NCBI GenBank assembly: GCA_943788895.1
Contig: CALSRZ010000002.1
Coordinates: 124,001-188,000, forward strand
DNA: 64,000 nt
Source of the DNA: an uncultured Pseudomonadales bacterium
Lineage (GTDB): Bacteria > Pseudomonadota > Gammaproteobacteria > Pseudomonadales > Porticoccaceae
Reading direction: 5' to 3'
Part shown: one piece after another, positions 7,290-17,626 of the stretch
Layout: each line of letters begins with the position of its first letter
Numbering within the stretch: position 1 is the stretch's first letter
Translations under genes and position numbers: made by a program
Notes under the pieces: generated by a model
What the model saw: only the letters and a program-made list of their open reading frames with translations
Told to the model about the DNA's origin: nothing
Database searches by the model: none

Positions 7290-10253
7290 TTAAACCGCAA
7301 TTGTTTTGAGGCCGGTTTTAGCCGCCAGATCACTGTTGGTAATTACTGCAGTCTGTGCCTTCTCTTGGCGCAGGTAAGTGCTGGCAACCCGTTTAAGGTC
7401 TTCATCAGTTACCGCGAGCACACGATTTCTAAACTGCACAATAGAGTCTTTATTGCGGCCATTGAGCTCGCCATGGAAAGCTTGCATCGCTTCGCCAGCG
7501 GGTGAGGCGGGCTTGTCGAGACTGCCAATCACACCAAGCACGGCCTCTTCGACTTTATCGGCACCCAGAGGTTTTTCCAGCAGCCAGTTAATGGAATTAT
7601 CAAAGTCTTCAAGGGTGCCGGCAATTCTCGGGTCGCGATAGGAGTAAAAGCGGAAGGCACCGGACTGGTTATCCTGAGAGGCACCGCCACCATAGGCGCC
7701 ACCCTGTTCGCGAATGGTGCGATGCAGGTAGCCATTGCGCAATACACCGCCGAGTACCGTCAATGCCGCTGAGTCAGGGTGGCTGGTAGGCACGGTGGGG
7801 TAGGCCTTGGCACAGAAGCTGACCTGGGTATTGGTTGTCCAGCAGTGATTGACTGGTGAGAGTGTCGGGTTAAAGCTGATGATATTGCCTGAGGGACTGG
7901 TATTTGAGCTACCCCCTGAGAATATCTGCTGCATGGTGCTTTTAAAGCCGCCGAGACGATCTTCTTCAGCGACCAGCAGATACTGGCGCGGCTGTTGCAA
8001 GACCAGCTGGTGAATCTCCTCTAGCTGTGCGGCAAGAGACTGCAGCCCAGCTTCGCAATCCAGACCCTGATCAAGCGTCTTGAGTAAGCTGAGGCCGGTA
8101 ACGCCGCTCCAGCGCTGACTCAGGTAGGCATTGGTCGAAAGTCCGCTGGATGCCGCGGTCATCGCCAGAGAGTGACCGCTGCCAACAATGCTTGATTCAC
8201 GGTGAGTGCGAATCTGCGAGACCAGCTCGCGCAGGCGCGGCAGTTCAGCAAAGCCGGTTTCCTGCAGAGATTCCTGCATAAGATCGCTCATAGCCTGCTG
8301 GTTGCGGGCCAGACCTTTGGCGGAAAAGCTGATATTGCCGTGAAGGGTTTCAATACTGTCTTTGTCGGAGCGCACTGAGGCTGATGCCGAGTAGGCACCA
8401 ACCACACTTGAGTGCCACAGCTGAGTCTGCTGATAATCTCTGCCACCAACACCCATTTCGGTCACGCAGGTGCTGTAGAGCGGTAGCAGATCCATCTGCG
8501 CATCGCTGAGAGCTGGCATAGGCATAATAATCTGCTGGTAGGCAAGACCATTGGTGCCGGCGCTATAGCTTGTCAGTGGGAGAGGCTGACTTTCTGTTGA
8601 GTGTTTTTCCGCATAGGCAATATCAATCGGCACATCTTCGATACCGACCTTGGGAAGAATCTCCAGGTCTTCTTCCATCTCCTGACGCTGTTTTAATTCT
8701 TTTGCAGAATCGACTATCGCCTGTTTTTCCCCGTCGCTGAGGCTGGCTTTAATCTCTGCCAAACGGACTTTTTCCGCCTGCTCTTTCTGTCGCGCCAACT
8801 CTGTATCAGGTTTCATTACCAAACGAATACGGTGCTGGTTGTTCAGCAACAGATCGCGGGCCAGTGATTTAATAAATTCTGGATCCTGGATCTGCTGTTG
8901 CAGTTTGTCGAGTACCGGATCCAGATTTAACAGTGCGATCGGATCGCCGCGATGGGTGGCGCTGGTCAGAGAGGTGAGAATTAAATTCAGTCCATAGGGA
9001 TAGCCGCCACCGGAGACTTCGCGCTGGGATAGTTCCAGCTGGTGCAGGCTGGCTGCCACCTGTTCATGGGGCAGGCCATTTTCTGCAACATCGCGCAGTA
9101 CATCGAGAATAAGTGCTTCCACAGCATCTGCATGCTCGGGGTTTGAACCCTCCACACCACAGGCAAAGCAGAGCTCTTTTTGCGAATCTTCAAGACCGCA
9201 CATTGGCGAGGGCGAGGTACCCAGATCTGTGGTTTCCAGTGCTCGCAGCATTGGCGAGCCGCTGTTGTCGAACAGTACACTCGAGAGCAGGCGCGCCTGC
9301 ATGGTCGCTTCCAGGTCAGTCGATTCACCGAGCAGCCAGGAGACAACTATATGGGTGTTATCTTCGAGGGGCTGTTGATCATCAGCGGCATAGACCTCTT
9401 CGAAATATTGCGGTTCGCTGTAACGCTGTTCATTTTCAACAGCAATATGGCAGTCGAGCTTTTCAAAGCGGCTCAGAGCATTCTCTTCAAAGGTAGCCTG
9501 ATGTTCCTCGGCGGGAATATCACCAAAGGTAATAAAAATTGCATTGCTCGGATGGTAGTTGGTCTCGTAAAAGGCTTTAAATTGCTCGTAGCTCAGATCG
9601 GGAATATCGGCCGGCTCTCCGCCACTATTGTAGTGGTAGGTGCTGGTTGGATAGAGATGCTGGGTCATGGTCTGCCAGAGGGTCGAATTAATCGAACTCA
9701 TGGCGCCTTTCATCTCATTGAAGACCACGCCCTTATAGGTCAGTTCTGAGCCTGTATCTGCGGGATCGGCAAACTCCAGACGGTGGCCTTCTTGAGCAAA
9801 GTCCAGCGGGTCGAGACGGGCAAAGAATACCGAATCAAGATAGACACTGAGCAGGTTATTAAAATCTTTTTTGTTCTGGCTGGCGAAAGGGTAGGCCGTC
9901 CAGTCGGAACTGGTAAAGGCATTCATAAAGGTATTTAGCGAGCGCCGGATCATCATAAAGAATGGGTCGCGAACCGGGTATTTTTCGCTGCCACAGAGCG
10001 CGGTATGTTCGAGAATATGCGCCACACCTGTGGAATCCATAGGCACAGTTCGCAGTGCTACCAGAAATACATTTTCCTTATTGTCTGCCGCCAGGTGGAT
10101 ATGCTGGGCACCGGTTACTCGGTGACGGTATTCCTCGTAGCGAAGTTTTAGGGAAGGTATCTCTTGTTTGCGTAACAGCTCGAAGGCCGAGTTTGGACTA
10201 TTGGTCATAGAAGGTGATTGCTCTGTGGATGTTAAAACTTTGGAAGGCAGCAT
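7290..10253 (-). CDS. M16C zinc metallopeptidase, PreP-type (insulinase family)
   Basis: 987 residues, the size of presequence-protease-type M16C enzymes. The inverted zinc motif HILEH lies at 79-83, followed by LCGSEKYPVRDPFF, and a distal Glu in VVFNEMKGAMSS. The middle carries a coiled linker rich in K/E (about residues 470-530) between the two halves of the clamshell. Near the C-terminus EQGGAYGGGAS is the conserved substrate-binding segment. No signal peptide is visible, so a cytoplasmic role in degrading short peptides is likely. An ATG 15 codons downstream (10208) is an alternative start; neither has a good Shine-Dalgarno. It is probably an operon with cmoA. Confidence 0.9.
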   Translation of the reverse strand: MLPSKVLTSTEQSPSMTNSPNSAFELLRKQEIPSLKLRYEEYRHRVTGAQHIHLAADNKENVFLVALRTVPMDSTGVAHILEHTALCGSEKYPVRDPFFMMIRRSLNTFMNAFTSSDWTAYPFASQNKKDFNNLLSVYLDSVFFARLDPLDFAQEGHRLEFADPADTGSELTYKGVVFNEMKGAMSSINSTLWQTMTQHLYPTSTYHYNSGGEPADIPDLSYEQFKAFYETNYHPSNAIFITFGDIPAEEHQATFEENALSRFEKLDCHIAVENEQRYSEPQYFEEVYAADDQQPLEDNTHIVVSWLLGESTDLEATMQARLLSSVLFDNSGSPMLRALETTDLGTSPSPMCGLEDSQKELCFACGVEGSNPEHADAVEALILDVLRDVAENGLPHEQVAASLHQLELSQREVSGGGYPYGLNLILTSLTSATHRGDPIALLNLDPVLDKLQQQIQDPEFIKSLARDLLLNNQHRIRLVMKPDTELARQKEQAEKVRLAEIKASLSDGEKQAIVDSAKELKQRQEMEEDLEILPKVGIEDVPIDIAYAEKHSTESQPLPLTSYSAGTNGLAYQQIIMPMPALSDAQMDLLPLYSTCVTEMGVGGRDYQQTQLWHSSVVGAYSASASVRSDKDSIETLHGNISFSAKGLARNQQAMSDLMQESLQETGFAELPRLRELVSQIRTHRESSIVGSGHSLAMTAASSGLSTNAYLSQRWSGVTGLSLLKTLDQGLDCEAGLQSLAAQLEEIHQLVLQQPRQYLLVAEEDRLGGFKSTMQQIFSGGSSNTSPSGNIISFNPTLSPVNHCWTTNTQVSFCAKAYPTVPTSHPDSAALTVLGGVLRNGYLHRTIREQGGAYGGGASQDNQSGAFRFYSYRDPRIAGTLEDFDNSINWLLEKPLGADKVEEAVLGVIGSLDKPASPAGEAMQAFHGELNGRNKDSIVQFRNRVLAVTDEDLKRVASTYLRQEKAQTAVITNSDLAAKTGLKTIAV

Positions 10254-10312
10254 TCTACTTGAAGAACAGGTCAGTGGAAATGCTGCTTATTTTAGATTTA
10301 AAGAACCGGTCT

Positions 10313-11317
10313 TTATGAGCGTTTAAATCTTTGACGATATTCAATTGGTGTTGTTTTTTCCCAGCGTTTAAACGCGCGGTAAAAGGTACTGGGTTCCGAG
10401 AAGCCGGTCAGGTAGACAATTTCACTGATATCTTCGTCGGTTTTCGACAGTAGCCGTCGAGCCAGAGAATGACGCAGATTATTTAGCAGCTGTTGAAAGC
10501 TGGTATCTGCAGTTTTTAGTTGGTGTCTTAGTTGGCGAGGCGTTATCTCAAGTTTTGCGGCAACAGTTTCCAGACTGGCGGTGCCGCTTTCCAGCATTGA
10601 GGCGATCAGGCTGTTCACTTCGCCAATAAAGTCTTGCTGCTCCAGCATTGCCATATGATCTTCTGCAACTTTAACATGCAGATTTAAGAGTTCAGGGGCT
10701 GAGTTTAACGAACGGTAGTCGAGAGTTTCCCTGGCAAAGTAGAGTCTGAATTCTTCGGCACCAAAGGTTACTTCGCATTGGAATATGCGCTCATATTCAG
10801 CGATATCAGTATTGGGCTGGTGCCTGAATATGATTTTTTCGGGTTTAAAGACGCCGTCGGTAATGGCCTGAAACCCTTTGATCACGCCCAGTGTAAGAGC
10901 CTCGCTAAAGTGTGAGGTAACAAACTGTCTGTCTACGAAGTAGGCAGTTAGATAGGGTTTTGGTTGTTCAACCAGTCGTGCTTGCAGTGCATCGCTCACC
11001 AGCCGCTGATAGTTGATATTTCTGCGCAGCCCATCGCCAAAGTTGGCGCTGCTGTGAAACAGATACTCAATAATTTGCCCTTTATAAATAGGCATTTTCT
11101 CGCCAACATGCAGGCCTATACTGGGATCGCCAGATAATTCAGCTGCAGCTTGCCAAAATTTCGGCTGCGCGGAAAATTGAGTACGCAGGTTGGCCGTATA
11201 AAGTCTATCTGGTTTAAGCCCCGAGCGTTTCAGTACTTCATTGGCATCAATGCCAAGATTTACTAGACCTTGGTAGGCTAGTCGTACTAAAGTTCCAGCA
11301 TCGGTTAGGTTTGCCAT
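10313..11317 (-). CDS. AraC-family transcriptional regulator (OruR/arabinose-binding-like N-domain)
   Basis: 334 residues. The N-terminal region (about 1-200) resembles the AraC-type ligand-binding domain found in regulators of fatty-acid and ornithine use (SIGLHVGEKMPIYKGQIIEY). The C-terminal 80 residues hold two helix-turn-helix motifs: LETVAAKLEITPRQLRHQL and the conserved ISEIVYLTGFSEPSTFYRAF followed by KRWEKTTPIEYR. It is divergent from a MaoC hydratase and acyl-CoA dehydrogenase pair with a 104-bp gap, so it probably controls them in response to a lipid-derived ligand. The ligand is unknown. Confidence 0.87.
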   Translation of the reverse strand: MANLTDAGTLVRLAYQGLVNLGIDANEVLKRSGLKPDRLYTANLRTQFSAQPKFWQAAAELSGDPSIGLHVGEKMPIYKGQIIEYLFHSSANFGDGLRRNINYQRLVSDALQARLVEQPKPYLTAYFVDRQFVTSHFSEALTLGVIKGFQAITDGVFKPEKIIFRHQPNTDIAEYERIFQCEVTFGAEEFRLYFARETLDYRSLNSAPELLNLHVKVAEDHMAMLEQQDFIGEVNSLIASMLESGTASLETVAAKLEITPRQLRHQLKTADTSFQQLLNNLRHSLARRLLSKTDEDISEIVYLTGFSEPSTFYRAFKRWEKTTPIEYRQRFKRS

Positions 11318-11421
11318 ATATACGTTGATATGAATAGTGTGAAGCTATTATACACGATTGACCGAAATGACATGGTTGTGTTTTTTAAGTGCCAATGACT
11401 AACAGGGATTGAGTTATCATT

Positions 11422-12318
11422 ATGGATGACATGAATAGCTTTCAAGCCACAGATACAATTGTAGTCCCCAATACCAAGCCCTCTATGCTGATTGAGAAAC
11501 TCCCCTGTCTACCCGCTTTACTGGGTAAGTTGGCATTTAAATCATCTACATACGAAGTTTCGGATTCTTTGCCATCGCTCAGAGCGCAACACAAAGATCT
11601 GCTTATTGATGCCAAGCATCTAGCCAGATACAGGGCGCTCTGTGGTTTTCAACCCGGCAGCAAAATACCTGCCACCTATTTACAGTCACTGGCAATGCCT
11701 CTGGTTCTCAATATTATGAGCAACAGCCAGTTTCCCATCCGCGCTATAGGTAAGATGCATCTTCGCAATCAGGTCTCGGTTCTTGAAAAATTCGATTTGC
11801 GGCAGCCTGTTACCCTGACTGTTTCTGTTGGTGATTCAATTCTCACCAGCCGTGGTTTGGAATGGAATATGGACTTTTCCGCTGTGGTTGATAATCAGTT
11901 GGTGTGGTCTGGTTTTTCTACATACCTATATGCCTGTGAAACAGGCATGTCGCGCCGGGAAAAGCCGAAATTGATTCGCGGTGATAATCCCCAGGATTGG
12001 CTGGTACCCAAGGGTACAGGCCGTCGCTATGGGCGTATATCGGGAGACTGCAACCCAATCCACCTTTCAAGCCTGACCGCTAAATTATTTGGCTTTAGAT
12101 CTGCAATTGCCCACGGTATGTGGAGCAAGACACGTTGTATAGCAGCACTGGAAGATTCGTTGCCCGAGTTGGGATATACGGTTGATGTCGACTTTATGCG
12201 GCCCCTCTACCTACCTTCCAAAGTTAAGTTTTATACCAGACAGCTTGAGTCAGGCCAGCATTTTACACTGTTTAATAAGCGTGGTGAAAAAGCTTATCTT
12301 ACAGGCCTAATTTCATAG
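11422..12318 (+). CDS. MaoC/hotdog-fold enoyl-CoA hydratase-like protein
   Basis: 298 residues. The second half shows the MaoC hydratase signature: RRYGRISGDCNPIHLSSLTA (about 205-224), where Asp and His are the catalytic pair, followed by FGFRSAIAHGMW. The N-terminal half looks like a degenerate hotdog domain. This double-hotdog layout is common for (R)-specific enoyl-CoA hydratases. It lies nine bases ahead of an acyl-CoA dehydrogenase on the same strand and divergent from an AraC regulator, indicating a role in acyl-CoA oxidation: the dehydrogenase makes a 2-enoyl-CoA and this protein hydrates it. The chain-length preference is unknown. Confidence 0.85.
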   Translation: MDDMNSFQATDTIVVPNTKPSMLIEKLPCLPALLGKLAFKSSTYEVSDSLPSLRAQHKDLLIDAKHLARYRALCGFQPGSKIPATYLQSLAMPLVLNIMSNSQFPIRAIGKMHLRNQVSVLEKFDLRQPVTLTVSVGDSILTSRGLEWNMDFSAVVDNQLVWSGFSTYLYACETGMSRREKPKLIRGDNPQDWLVPKGTGRRYGRISGDCNPIHLSSLTAKLFGFRSAIAHGMWSKTRCIAALEDSLPELGYTVDVDFMRPLYLPSKVKFYTRQLESGQHFTLFNKRGEKAYLTGLIS

Positions 12319-12327
12319 GTATTTTCT

Positions 12328-14139
12328 ATGCCAGATTATAAAGTTCCAGTAAATGACTATCTATTTCTGTTTAACCAGGTCCTGGATATGCAGAGCAAAT
12401 ATCAACATATTGAGGGTGGTGCTGAAGCTACCCCGGATATGCTGGAGGCGATTTTTTTCGAGGCCGCTAAATTTTCTGAAAATGAGTTGGCGCCTATCTA
12501 CCAGAGTGGTGATGAAGGCTGTACCTGGAATGACGGGGTAGTTACTACTCCGGCAGGTTTTAAAGAAGCCTATAGCAAATTTATTGAAGCTGGCTGGACT
12601 ACTCTAACGGGTGATCCCGAATTGGGCGGCCAGGGTTTACCTTCCTCCCTAAGTATTGCCGTCAATGAAATGCTGACGACGGCCAACTGGGCCTGGGCTA
12701 TGTATCCTGGTCTCAGTGAAGGCGCTATTGCTACCCTGGAGACCAGCGGCACTAAGCAACAGCAGCAGGATTATCTGGTTAAGCTGATCAGTGGTGAGTG
12801 GAGTGGCACCATGTGCCTTACGGAGCCACATTGCGGCACTGATCTGGGTCAGATGAAATCCAAAGCCACACCCAATGAGGATGGCAGTTACAAGGTTAAT
12901 GGCACCAAGATATTTATCAGTGCCGGCGAGCATGATCTGACCGAAAATATTGTTCATATAGTGCTGGCGAAGCTGCCCGATGCGCCTGCCGGCACCAAAG
13001 GCCTCTCACTGTTTATTATTCCCAAGTTCCTCCCCGCTGCAGATGGATCAGTGGGCGAGCGCAATGGCGTCAAATGTGGCTCAATCGAACACAAGATGGG
13101 TATCCACGGCAATGGTACGGCGGTACTTAACTTTGACGACGCCAAAAGCTTTTTAATCGGCAAACCTCATGAGGGCCTTGCGGCAATGTTCACCTATATG
13201 AACGTGGCGCGTATAGGTACTGCAAGTCAGGGTGCCGCAGCCGCTGAGCGTTCCTATCAGGGAGCTGCCGTCTATGCTCGCGAGCGTCTGGCGATGCGTT
13301 CTCTGTCCGGGGCTAAAAACCCCGATGGCCCAGCGGATGCGATTATTGAGCATCCAGATGTTCGCCGCATGTTACTTACCCAGCGCGTGATTGCTGAGGG
13401 TGGTCGGGCGATGGTTATCTATGCAAGCCAGTTTGCCGATCTCTACAGTAGCGGTAAAACCGCTCAGGCCCGGGAAGCTGCGGAAGCTCGTCTTGGCTTT
13501 TGCACCCCGATTCTGAAAGGTTTTATTACTGAGCTGGGTGTTGAGGCAGCAAACCACGGTGTGCAGGTTTTTGGTGGTCACGGCTATATCAAGGAGTGGG
13601 GCATGGAGCAGATTCTTCGCGACAGCCGTATTGCCACTCTCTATGAGGGCACCACCGGCATTCAGGCACTGGATCTGGTTGGCCGCAAAGTACTATTGGA
13701 CAAGTTTAAGCAGTTGAATATTTTTACCGGCGAAATGCTGAAATTTGCCGGTCAGTTTTTACCCTGGAAGGCTCAGGGTAAGAATAAAACCTTGCGCAAG
13801 CAGGCTTGGGCAGTGACCAAGTTGGCGCTTAAATGGCGTTACCTGGGGATTCGTCTGGGTATGCGTGCGAAAAAGAATCCGGACAATGCCGGTGCAGCCT
13901 CTGTGGATTTTCTGATGTTCTCCGGTTACGCCTATATGGCCTTTATGTGGTTGCAGATGAGTGCAGCGGCGAGCAGCCAGTTGCAAGCTGGTGAGGGTGA
14001 AAAAGAGTTCCTTGAGGCCAAGTTACATACAGCCAAGTTTTTCTTTGAGCGTATTCTGCCGCGCGCCGATGCCCACGCTAAAACCATGGGTGGCGATATA
14101 GACAGCGTTATGGGTATGCCAACCAGTTACTTTGAGTAA
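12328..14139 (+). CDS. acyl-CoA dehydrogenase of the 600-residue (DmdC/AidB-like C-extension) type
   Basis: 603 residues, far longer than the 380-400 of classical acyl-CoA dehydrogenases; this is the class that includes the methylmercaptopropionyl-CoA dehydrogenase DmdC and many long-chain enzymes. The FAD/substrate region MCLTEPHCGTDLGQMKSKA is at about 162-180, and the C-terminal half has ATLYEGTTGIQALDLVGRK, where the Glu of YEGT is the catalytic base. The remaining C-terminal 150 residues form the extra helical domain typical of this class. It follows the MaoC gene with nine bases between and is probably under the same AraC regulator. Substrate remains open; a role in DMSP degradation cannot be claimed from sequence alone. 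Confidence 0.9.
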   Translation: MPDYKVPVNDYLFLFNQVLDMQSKYQHIEGGAEATPDMLEAIFFEAAKFSENELAPIYQSGDEGCTWNDGVVTTPAGFKEAYSKFIEAGWTTLTGDPELGGQGLPSSLSIAVNEMLTTANWAWAMYPGLSEGAIATLETSGTKQQQQDYLVKLISGEWSGTMCLTEPHCGTDLGQMKSKATPNEDGSYKVNGTKIFISAGEHDLTENIVHIVLAKLPDAPAGTKGLSLFIIPKFLPAADGSVGERNGVKCGSIEHKMGIHGNGTAVLNFDDAKSFLIGKPHEGLAAMFTYMNVARIGTASQGAAAAERSYQGAAVYARERLAMRSLSGAKNPDGPADAIIEHPDVRRMLLTQRVIAEGGRAMVIYASQFADLYSSGKTAQAREAAEARLGFCTPILKGFITELGVEAANHGVQVFGGHGYIKEWGMEQILRDSRIATLYEGTTGIQALDLVGRKVLLDKFKQLNIFTGEMLKFAGQFLPWKAQGKNKTLRKQAWAVTKLALKWRYLGIRLGMRAKKNPDNAGAASVDFLMFSGYAYMAFMWLQMSAAASSQLQAGEGEKEFLEAKLHTAKFFFERILPRADAHAKTMGGDIDSVMGMPTSYFE

Positions 14140-14160
14140 GTATTTCTGCCCTTACCCGTT

Positions 14161-15804
14161 TTAACCATTAGCTATGCGCAAGCGCTCCCGCTTTGGATCA
14201 GCCAGGGGAATAGCCTTCAATAGCTGCTGGGTATACTCCTGCTGTGGGTCTGCCCAGAGTGCTTCCGTCTCACCGGACTCAACAATCAATCCCTTGTTCA
14301 TCACCATCACCCGATCGGAAATATAGCGAACCACCGATAAATCGTGAGAGATAAATAGCATGGTCAGATTGTGGCGCTCAACAAGTTCGAGAATTAGATC
14401 GAGAATCTGCGCCTGAATAGTTACATCCAGTGCCGATACTGGTTCATCGGCAATAATCAACTCCGGCTTGGTCGCTATAGCACGGCCAATAGCGATACGC
14501 TGGCGCTGACCACCGGAAAACTCATGGGGATATTTGCGCATCTGGCTATGGGCTAATCCCACATCATCCATCAGCTGACGCACCTGTTGATCAATATTGT
14601 TGCTGTCAGCCAGACCGTGATAGAGCAGGGGCTCTGCAAGGGTTTCATAGACCGTCATCCGTGGGTTTAGCGAGGCATAGGGATCCTGAAAGATCATCTG
14701 CATTCTGCGTCGCCAGGGCACTAACTGTTTTGGTTTGAGGTCGCCGAGGACAGTGCCATCGAATGTTACTGAGCCCGAGGTTGTAGGTGCCAGCTGTAAA
14801 ATCGAGCGCCCCAGTGTCGACTTGCCTGAGCCAGATTCCCCGACTAAGCCAAGGATCTCGCCGCGCTGTAGATCCAATGAAACGCCATCCACGGCTTTAA
14901 TCGACTGTTTGCCGTTACTCCCTTTACTGTAGTCCTCAAAGTAGGTTTTCAAATTCCGCACTGTCACCAGCGGTTTATCCTGTTCAGCGCGATTGGGCAG
15001 CAACTTGGCGCCCTCGGGAATAGCGGCGAGAAGTTTTTTGGTGTATTCATCCTCGCTGTTGTAGAAGATACGCTCTGTACCGCCGGCCTCTCTGATAGTG
15101 CCATCGCACATCACCATTACCTTATCGGCAATACCAGCGACCACACCGAGATCATGGCTGATAAAGATCACTGCCACATCTCTGGTTTTTTGCAGCTTTT
15201 TAATCAGCTCCAGAATCTGCGCCTGAATGGTGACATCAAGAGCGGTGGTGGGCTCATCGCAGATTAATAAGCGCGGCTTATTAATCAGTGCCATGGCGAT
15301 CATTACGCGCTGGCGCATACCGCCAGAGAATTCATGGGGATAGCAGTCAAAGCGCGCTTCTGGTTCGATAATACCCACTTCATCGAGCAGCTCTATCGCC
15401 AGCTTGCGGGCGGTTTTACGATCTTTGATACGCATTTTATCTGGGTGGTAAATCAGCGGTTCAATCAACTGCTCGCCGATACTGATAAAGGGGTTTAATG
15501 AGGTCATCGGATCCTGAAAAATCACCGCGATATCATTGCCGCGAATCTGGCGCATCCGAACAGAGTCGCAGGCGAATAAATCCTCGCCATCAAACAGGGC
15601 GGTGCCAGCTTCGATTACTGCCGGTGGTTTCGGCAGTAGATCCAACAAGCTGTAGCAGGTGACTGATTTGCCCGAGCCGGACTCGCCGACAATTGCCAAT
15701 GTCTCGCCGGCATCGACGCTAAAGCTGACATCGTCTACGGCTTTAACCACGCCATTTCTGGTGTGGAAATAAATCTTTAATCCATCGACCTCAAGTAGTG
15801 CCAT
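14161..15804 (-). CDS. oligopeptide ABC transporter, fused double ATP-binding subunit
   Basis: 547 residues with two complete ABC cassettes in one chain (YejF/OppDF-fusion type). Cassette 1 has Walker A GESGSGKS at 40-47 and signature FSGGMRQR; cassette 2 has a second GESGSGKS at about 325 and FSGGQRQR. Each has a Walker B ending in DEP ([24 protein letters not shown]) and an H-loop ([18 protein letters not shown]). Both contain the oligopeptide-type ending with the Fe-S-like tail reduced. It energises peptide uptake at the inner membrane. It follows the two permease genes and the binding-protein gene with spacers of five bases or less, so all four form one operon. Confidence 0.95.
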   Translation of the reverse strand: MALLEVDGLKIYFHTRNGVVKAVDDVSFSVDAGETLAIVGESGSGKSVTCYSLLDLLPKPPAVIEAGTALFDGEDLFACDSVRMRQIRGNDIAVIFQDPMTSLNPFISIGEQLIEPLIYHPDKMRIKDRKTARKLAIELLDEVGIIEPEARFDCYPHEFSGGMRQRVMIAMALINKPRLLICDEPTTALDVTIQAQILELIKKLQKTRDVAVIFISHDLGVVAGIADKVMVMCDGTIREAGGTERIFYNSEDEYTKKLLAAIPEGAKLLPNRAEQDKPLVTVRNLKTYFEDYSKGSNGKQSIKAVDGVSLDLQRGEILGLVGESGSGKSTLGRSILQLAPTTSGSVTFDGTVLGDLKPKQLVPWRRRMQMIFQDPYASLNPRMTVYETLAEPLLYHGLADSNNIDQQVRQLMDDVGLAHSQMRKYPHEFSGGQRQRIAIGRAIATKPELIIADEPVSALDVTIQAQILDLILELVERHNLTMLFISHDLSVVRYISDRVMVMNKGLIVESGETEALWADPQQEYTQQLLKAIPLADPKRERLRIANG

Positions 15805-15809
15805 AGGGA

Positions 15810-16688
15810 TTAATCCTTTGAGGTTCTGGGGTCGAGGGCATCGCGCAGGCCATCGCCGAGAAAGTTAAGTGCAAACAGAGTCAGGGACAGTGCAATCCCC
15901 GGGAAGATCAGCAGCCAGGGATATTCTTCCATAGTCTCGACGCCATAGTTGATCAGCAGGCCCCAGGAACTCTGTGGCGGTTGAATACCCAGTCCGAGAA
16001 AGCTTAAAAACGCCTCGAGTAACATCACGCTGGGTATGGTCAATGTGGTGTAGACGATCACCGGGCCGAGGGTGTTGGGAATAATATGGCGGCGGATAAT
16101 TGTCCATTGGGAGAGTCCCAGGGAGTGGGCGGCTTCAACAAATTCCTGCTTGCGCAGTGCCATTACCTGACTGCGCACGATACGCGCCATGGTTAACCAT
16201 TCGACGGCGCCAATAGCCAAAAACAATAATAGGATATTTCGTCCAAAAACCACCATCAACAGCACGATAAAAATCATAAACGGCAGGGCGTACATAATAT
16301 CGACAATGCGCATCATCACCGCATCGGTTCGGCCACCAACAAAGCCGGCGACGGCCCCCCAGACTACCCCTATCAATAGGGCTACAGCTGTTGCGATAAA
16401 ACCAACTGTGAGCGATACCCGTCCACCGTACATAATCCGTGTCAGCATATCGCGACCAAAGATATCGGTTCCTAACCAGTGTTCTACTGAGGGTGAAGTT
16501 GCTCCCAAAATCAGGTTTTGCTCTTCGTAGCCGTAAGGTGCAATCCAGGGTGTCAGTAGAGAGACCACACACAGCAGGCCGAGGACGGCGAGGCCAAACA
16601 GGGCGAGGTAATTTTTGCACAGCTTGATCCACGCATCCTGCCACAATGAGGTACCTTGCTCTTCGGATTGCAGCTCTTTTATAGCCAT
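15810..16688 (-). CDS. oligopeptide ABC transporter permease, OppC type
   Basis: 292 residues with an N-terminal OppC_N segment (WQDAWIKLCKNYLALFGL) and about six membrane helices. The cytoplasmic EAA loop is EAAHSLGLSQWTIIRRHIIPN, contacting the ATPase. The C-terminus ends GDGLRDALDPRTSK, the usual end for OppC/DppC proteins. Its start codon directly adjoins the stop of the OppB-type gene (they share base 16688). It forms the heterodimeric membrane channel with that protein. Confidence 0.95.
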   Translation of the reverse strand: MAIKELQSEEQGTSLWQDAWIKLCKNYLALFGLAVLGLLCVVSLLTPWIAPYGYEEQNLILGATSPSVEHWLGTDIFGRDMLTRIMYGGRVSLTVGFIATAVALLIGVVWGAVAGFVGGRTDAVMMRIVDIMYALPFMIFIVLLMVVFGRNILLLFLAIGAVEWLTMARIVRSQVMALRKQEFVEAAHSLGLSQWTIIRRHIIPNTLGPVIVYTTLTIPSVMLLEAFLSFLGLGIQPPQSSWGLLINYGVETMEEYPWLLIFPGIALSLTLFALNFLGDGLRDALDPRTSKD

Positions 16689-17626
16689 CAGTTATTCCCT
16701 CCGGCCTGCTGCTGGCGCAATTTTGGGTTTAACCAGATGGCGAGCATATCGGATAGCAAGTTAAACAAGATAATCAGTGTCGCGAAGAAGATCGTCATAC
16801 CGAGAATCATGGTGTAGTCGCGATTAAATGCGGCCTGCACATAGAAGCGACCCAGCCCGGGGATTTGGAAAATGGTCTCGACGACAAATGAGCCACCGAG
16901 GAGTCCGGCAAAGGCCGGCCCTAAAAAAGCCACCACGGGTATCAGGCCGCCACGCAATGCGTGCTTAAAGATAATTAACCGCTCTGAGAGACCTTTGGCG
17001 CGGGCGGTACGGATATAGTCCTGAGATAAGACTTCGAGCATGCCACCTCTGGATAGGCGCGCTATATAGGCGGCATAACCAGTGCCCAGGGTGATTGAGG
17101 GCATAATTTTATCGCCGGGTATATCGCCCCAGCCGGAGACAGGCAGCCATTCCAGATGAATACCAAATACCAGAACCAGCAATGGCCCAAGTAAGAAAGA
17201 GGGCATACAGATACCGAGCATGGCCGCAGACATCGGTACATAGTCCTGCATGCTGTTGGGGCGCATTGCGGCGATAACTCCGGCGCTGATACCAATCACC
17301 AGAGCGACCAGCATGGCGTAGAGGGCAAGTTCTGCTGTGGCCGGTAAGCCAGCGGCAATCAATTCATTGACGGTGCGTCCTGAATATTTAAAGGAAGGAC
17401 CAAAATCTCCTTTTAGTACATCACCGAGATAGCTGACATACTGCTGCCACAGTGGTTGGTCGAGATTGTACTGCGCCTCAAGGGCTTTGATAACTTCTGG
17501 TGGCACGGCTTTATCCGCGGAAAAGGGACCGCCGGGTGCTGAGTGAACCAGCAGAAAGGTCGCGCTGATAACAATCAGCAATACAGGTATGGCCTGGAGT
17601 AGTCGGTTAAGGGCAAACCTCAACAT
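16688..17626 (-). CDS. oligopeptide ABC transporter permease, OppB type
   Basis: 312 residues, usual for OppB/DppB. The N-terminus MLRFALNRLLQAIPVLLIVI is the first membrane helix, followed by the conserved periplasmic region with YNLDQPLWQQYVSYLGDVLKGDFG. The EAA motif is DYIRTARAKGLSERLIIFKHAL, and the family-typical segment VVETIFQIPGLGRFYVQA follows. Its start overlaps the stop of the binding-protein gene by one base, so translation is probably coupled. Confidence 0.95.
   Translation of the reverse strand: MLRFALNRLLQAIPVLLIVISATFLLVHSAPGGPFSADKAVPPEVIKALEAQYNLDQPLWQQYVSYLGDVLKGDFGPSFKYSGRTVNELIAAGLPATAELALYAMLVALVIGISAGVIAAMRPNSMQDYVPMSAAMLGICMPSFLLGPLLVLVFGIHLEWLPVSGWGDIPGDKIMPSITLGTGYAAYIARLSRGGMLEVLSQDYIRTARAKGLSERLIIFKHALRGGLIPVVAFLGPAFAGLLGGSFVVETIFQIPGLGRFYVQAAFNRDYTMILGMTIFFATLIILFNLLSDMLAIWLNPKLRQQQAGGNN

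Noticed and set aside
12328-14139. Calling the long acyl-CoA dehydrogenase dmdC
   Set aside because: The class is broad, and dmdB or dmdD homologues are not adjacent; sequence reading alone cannot decide the substrate.
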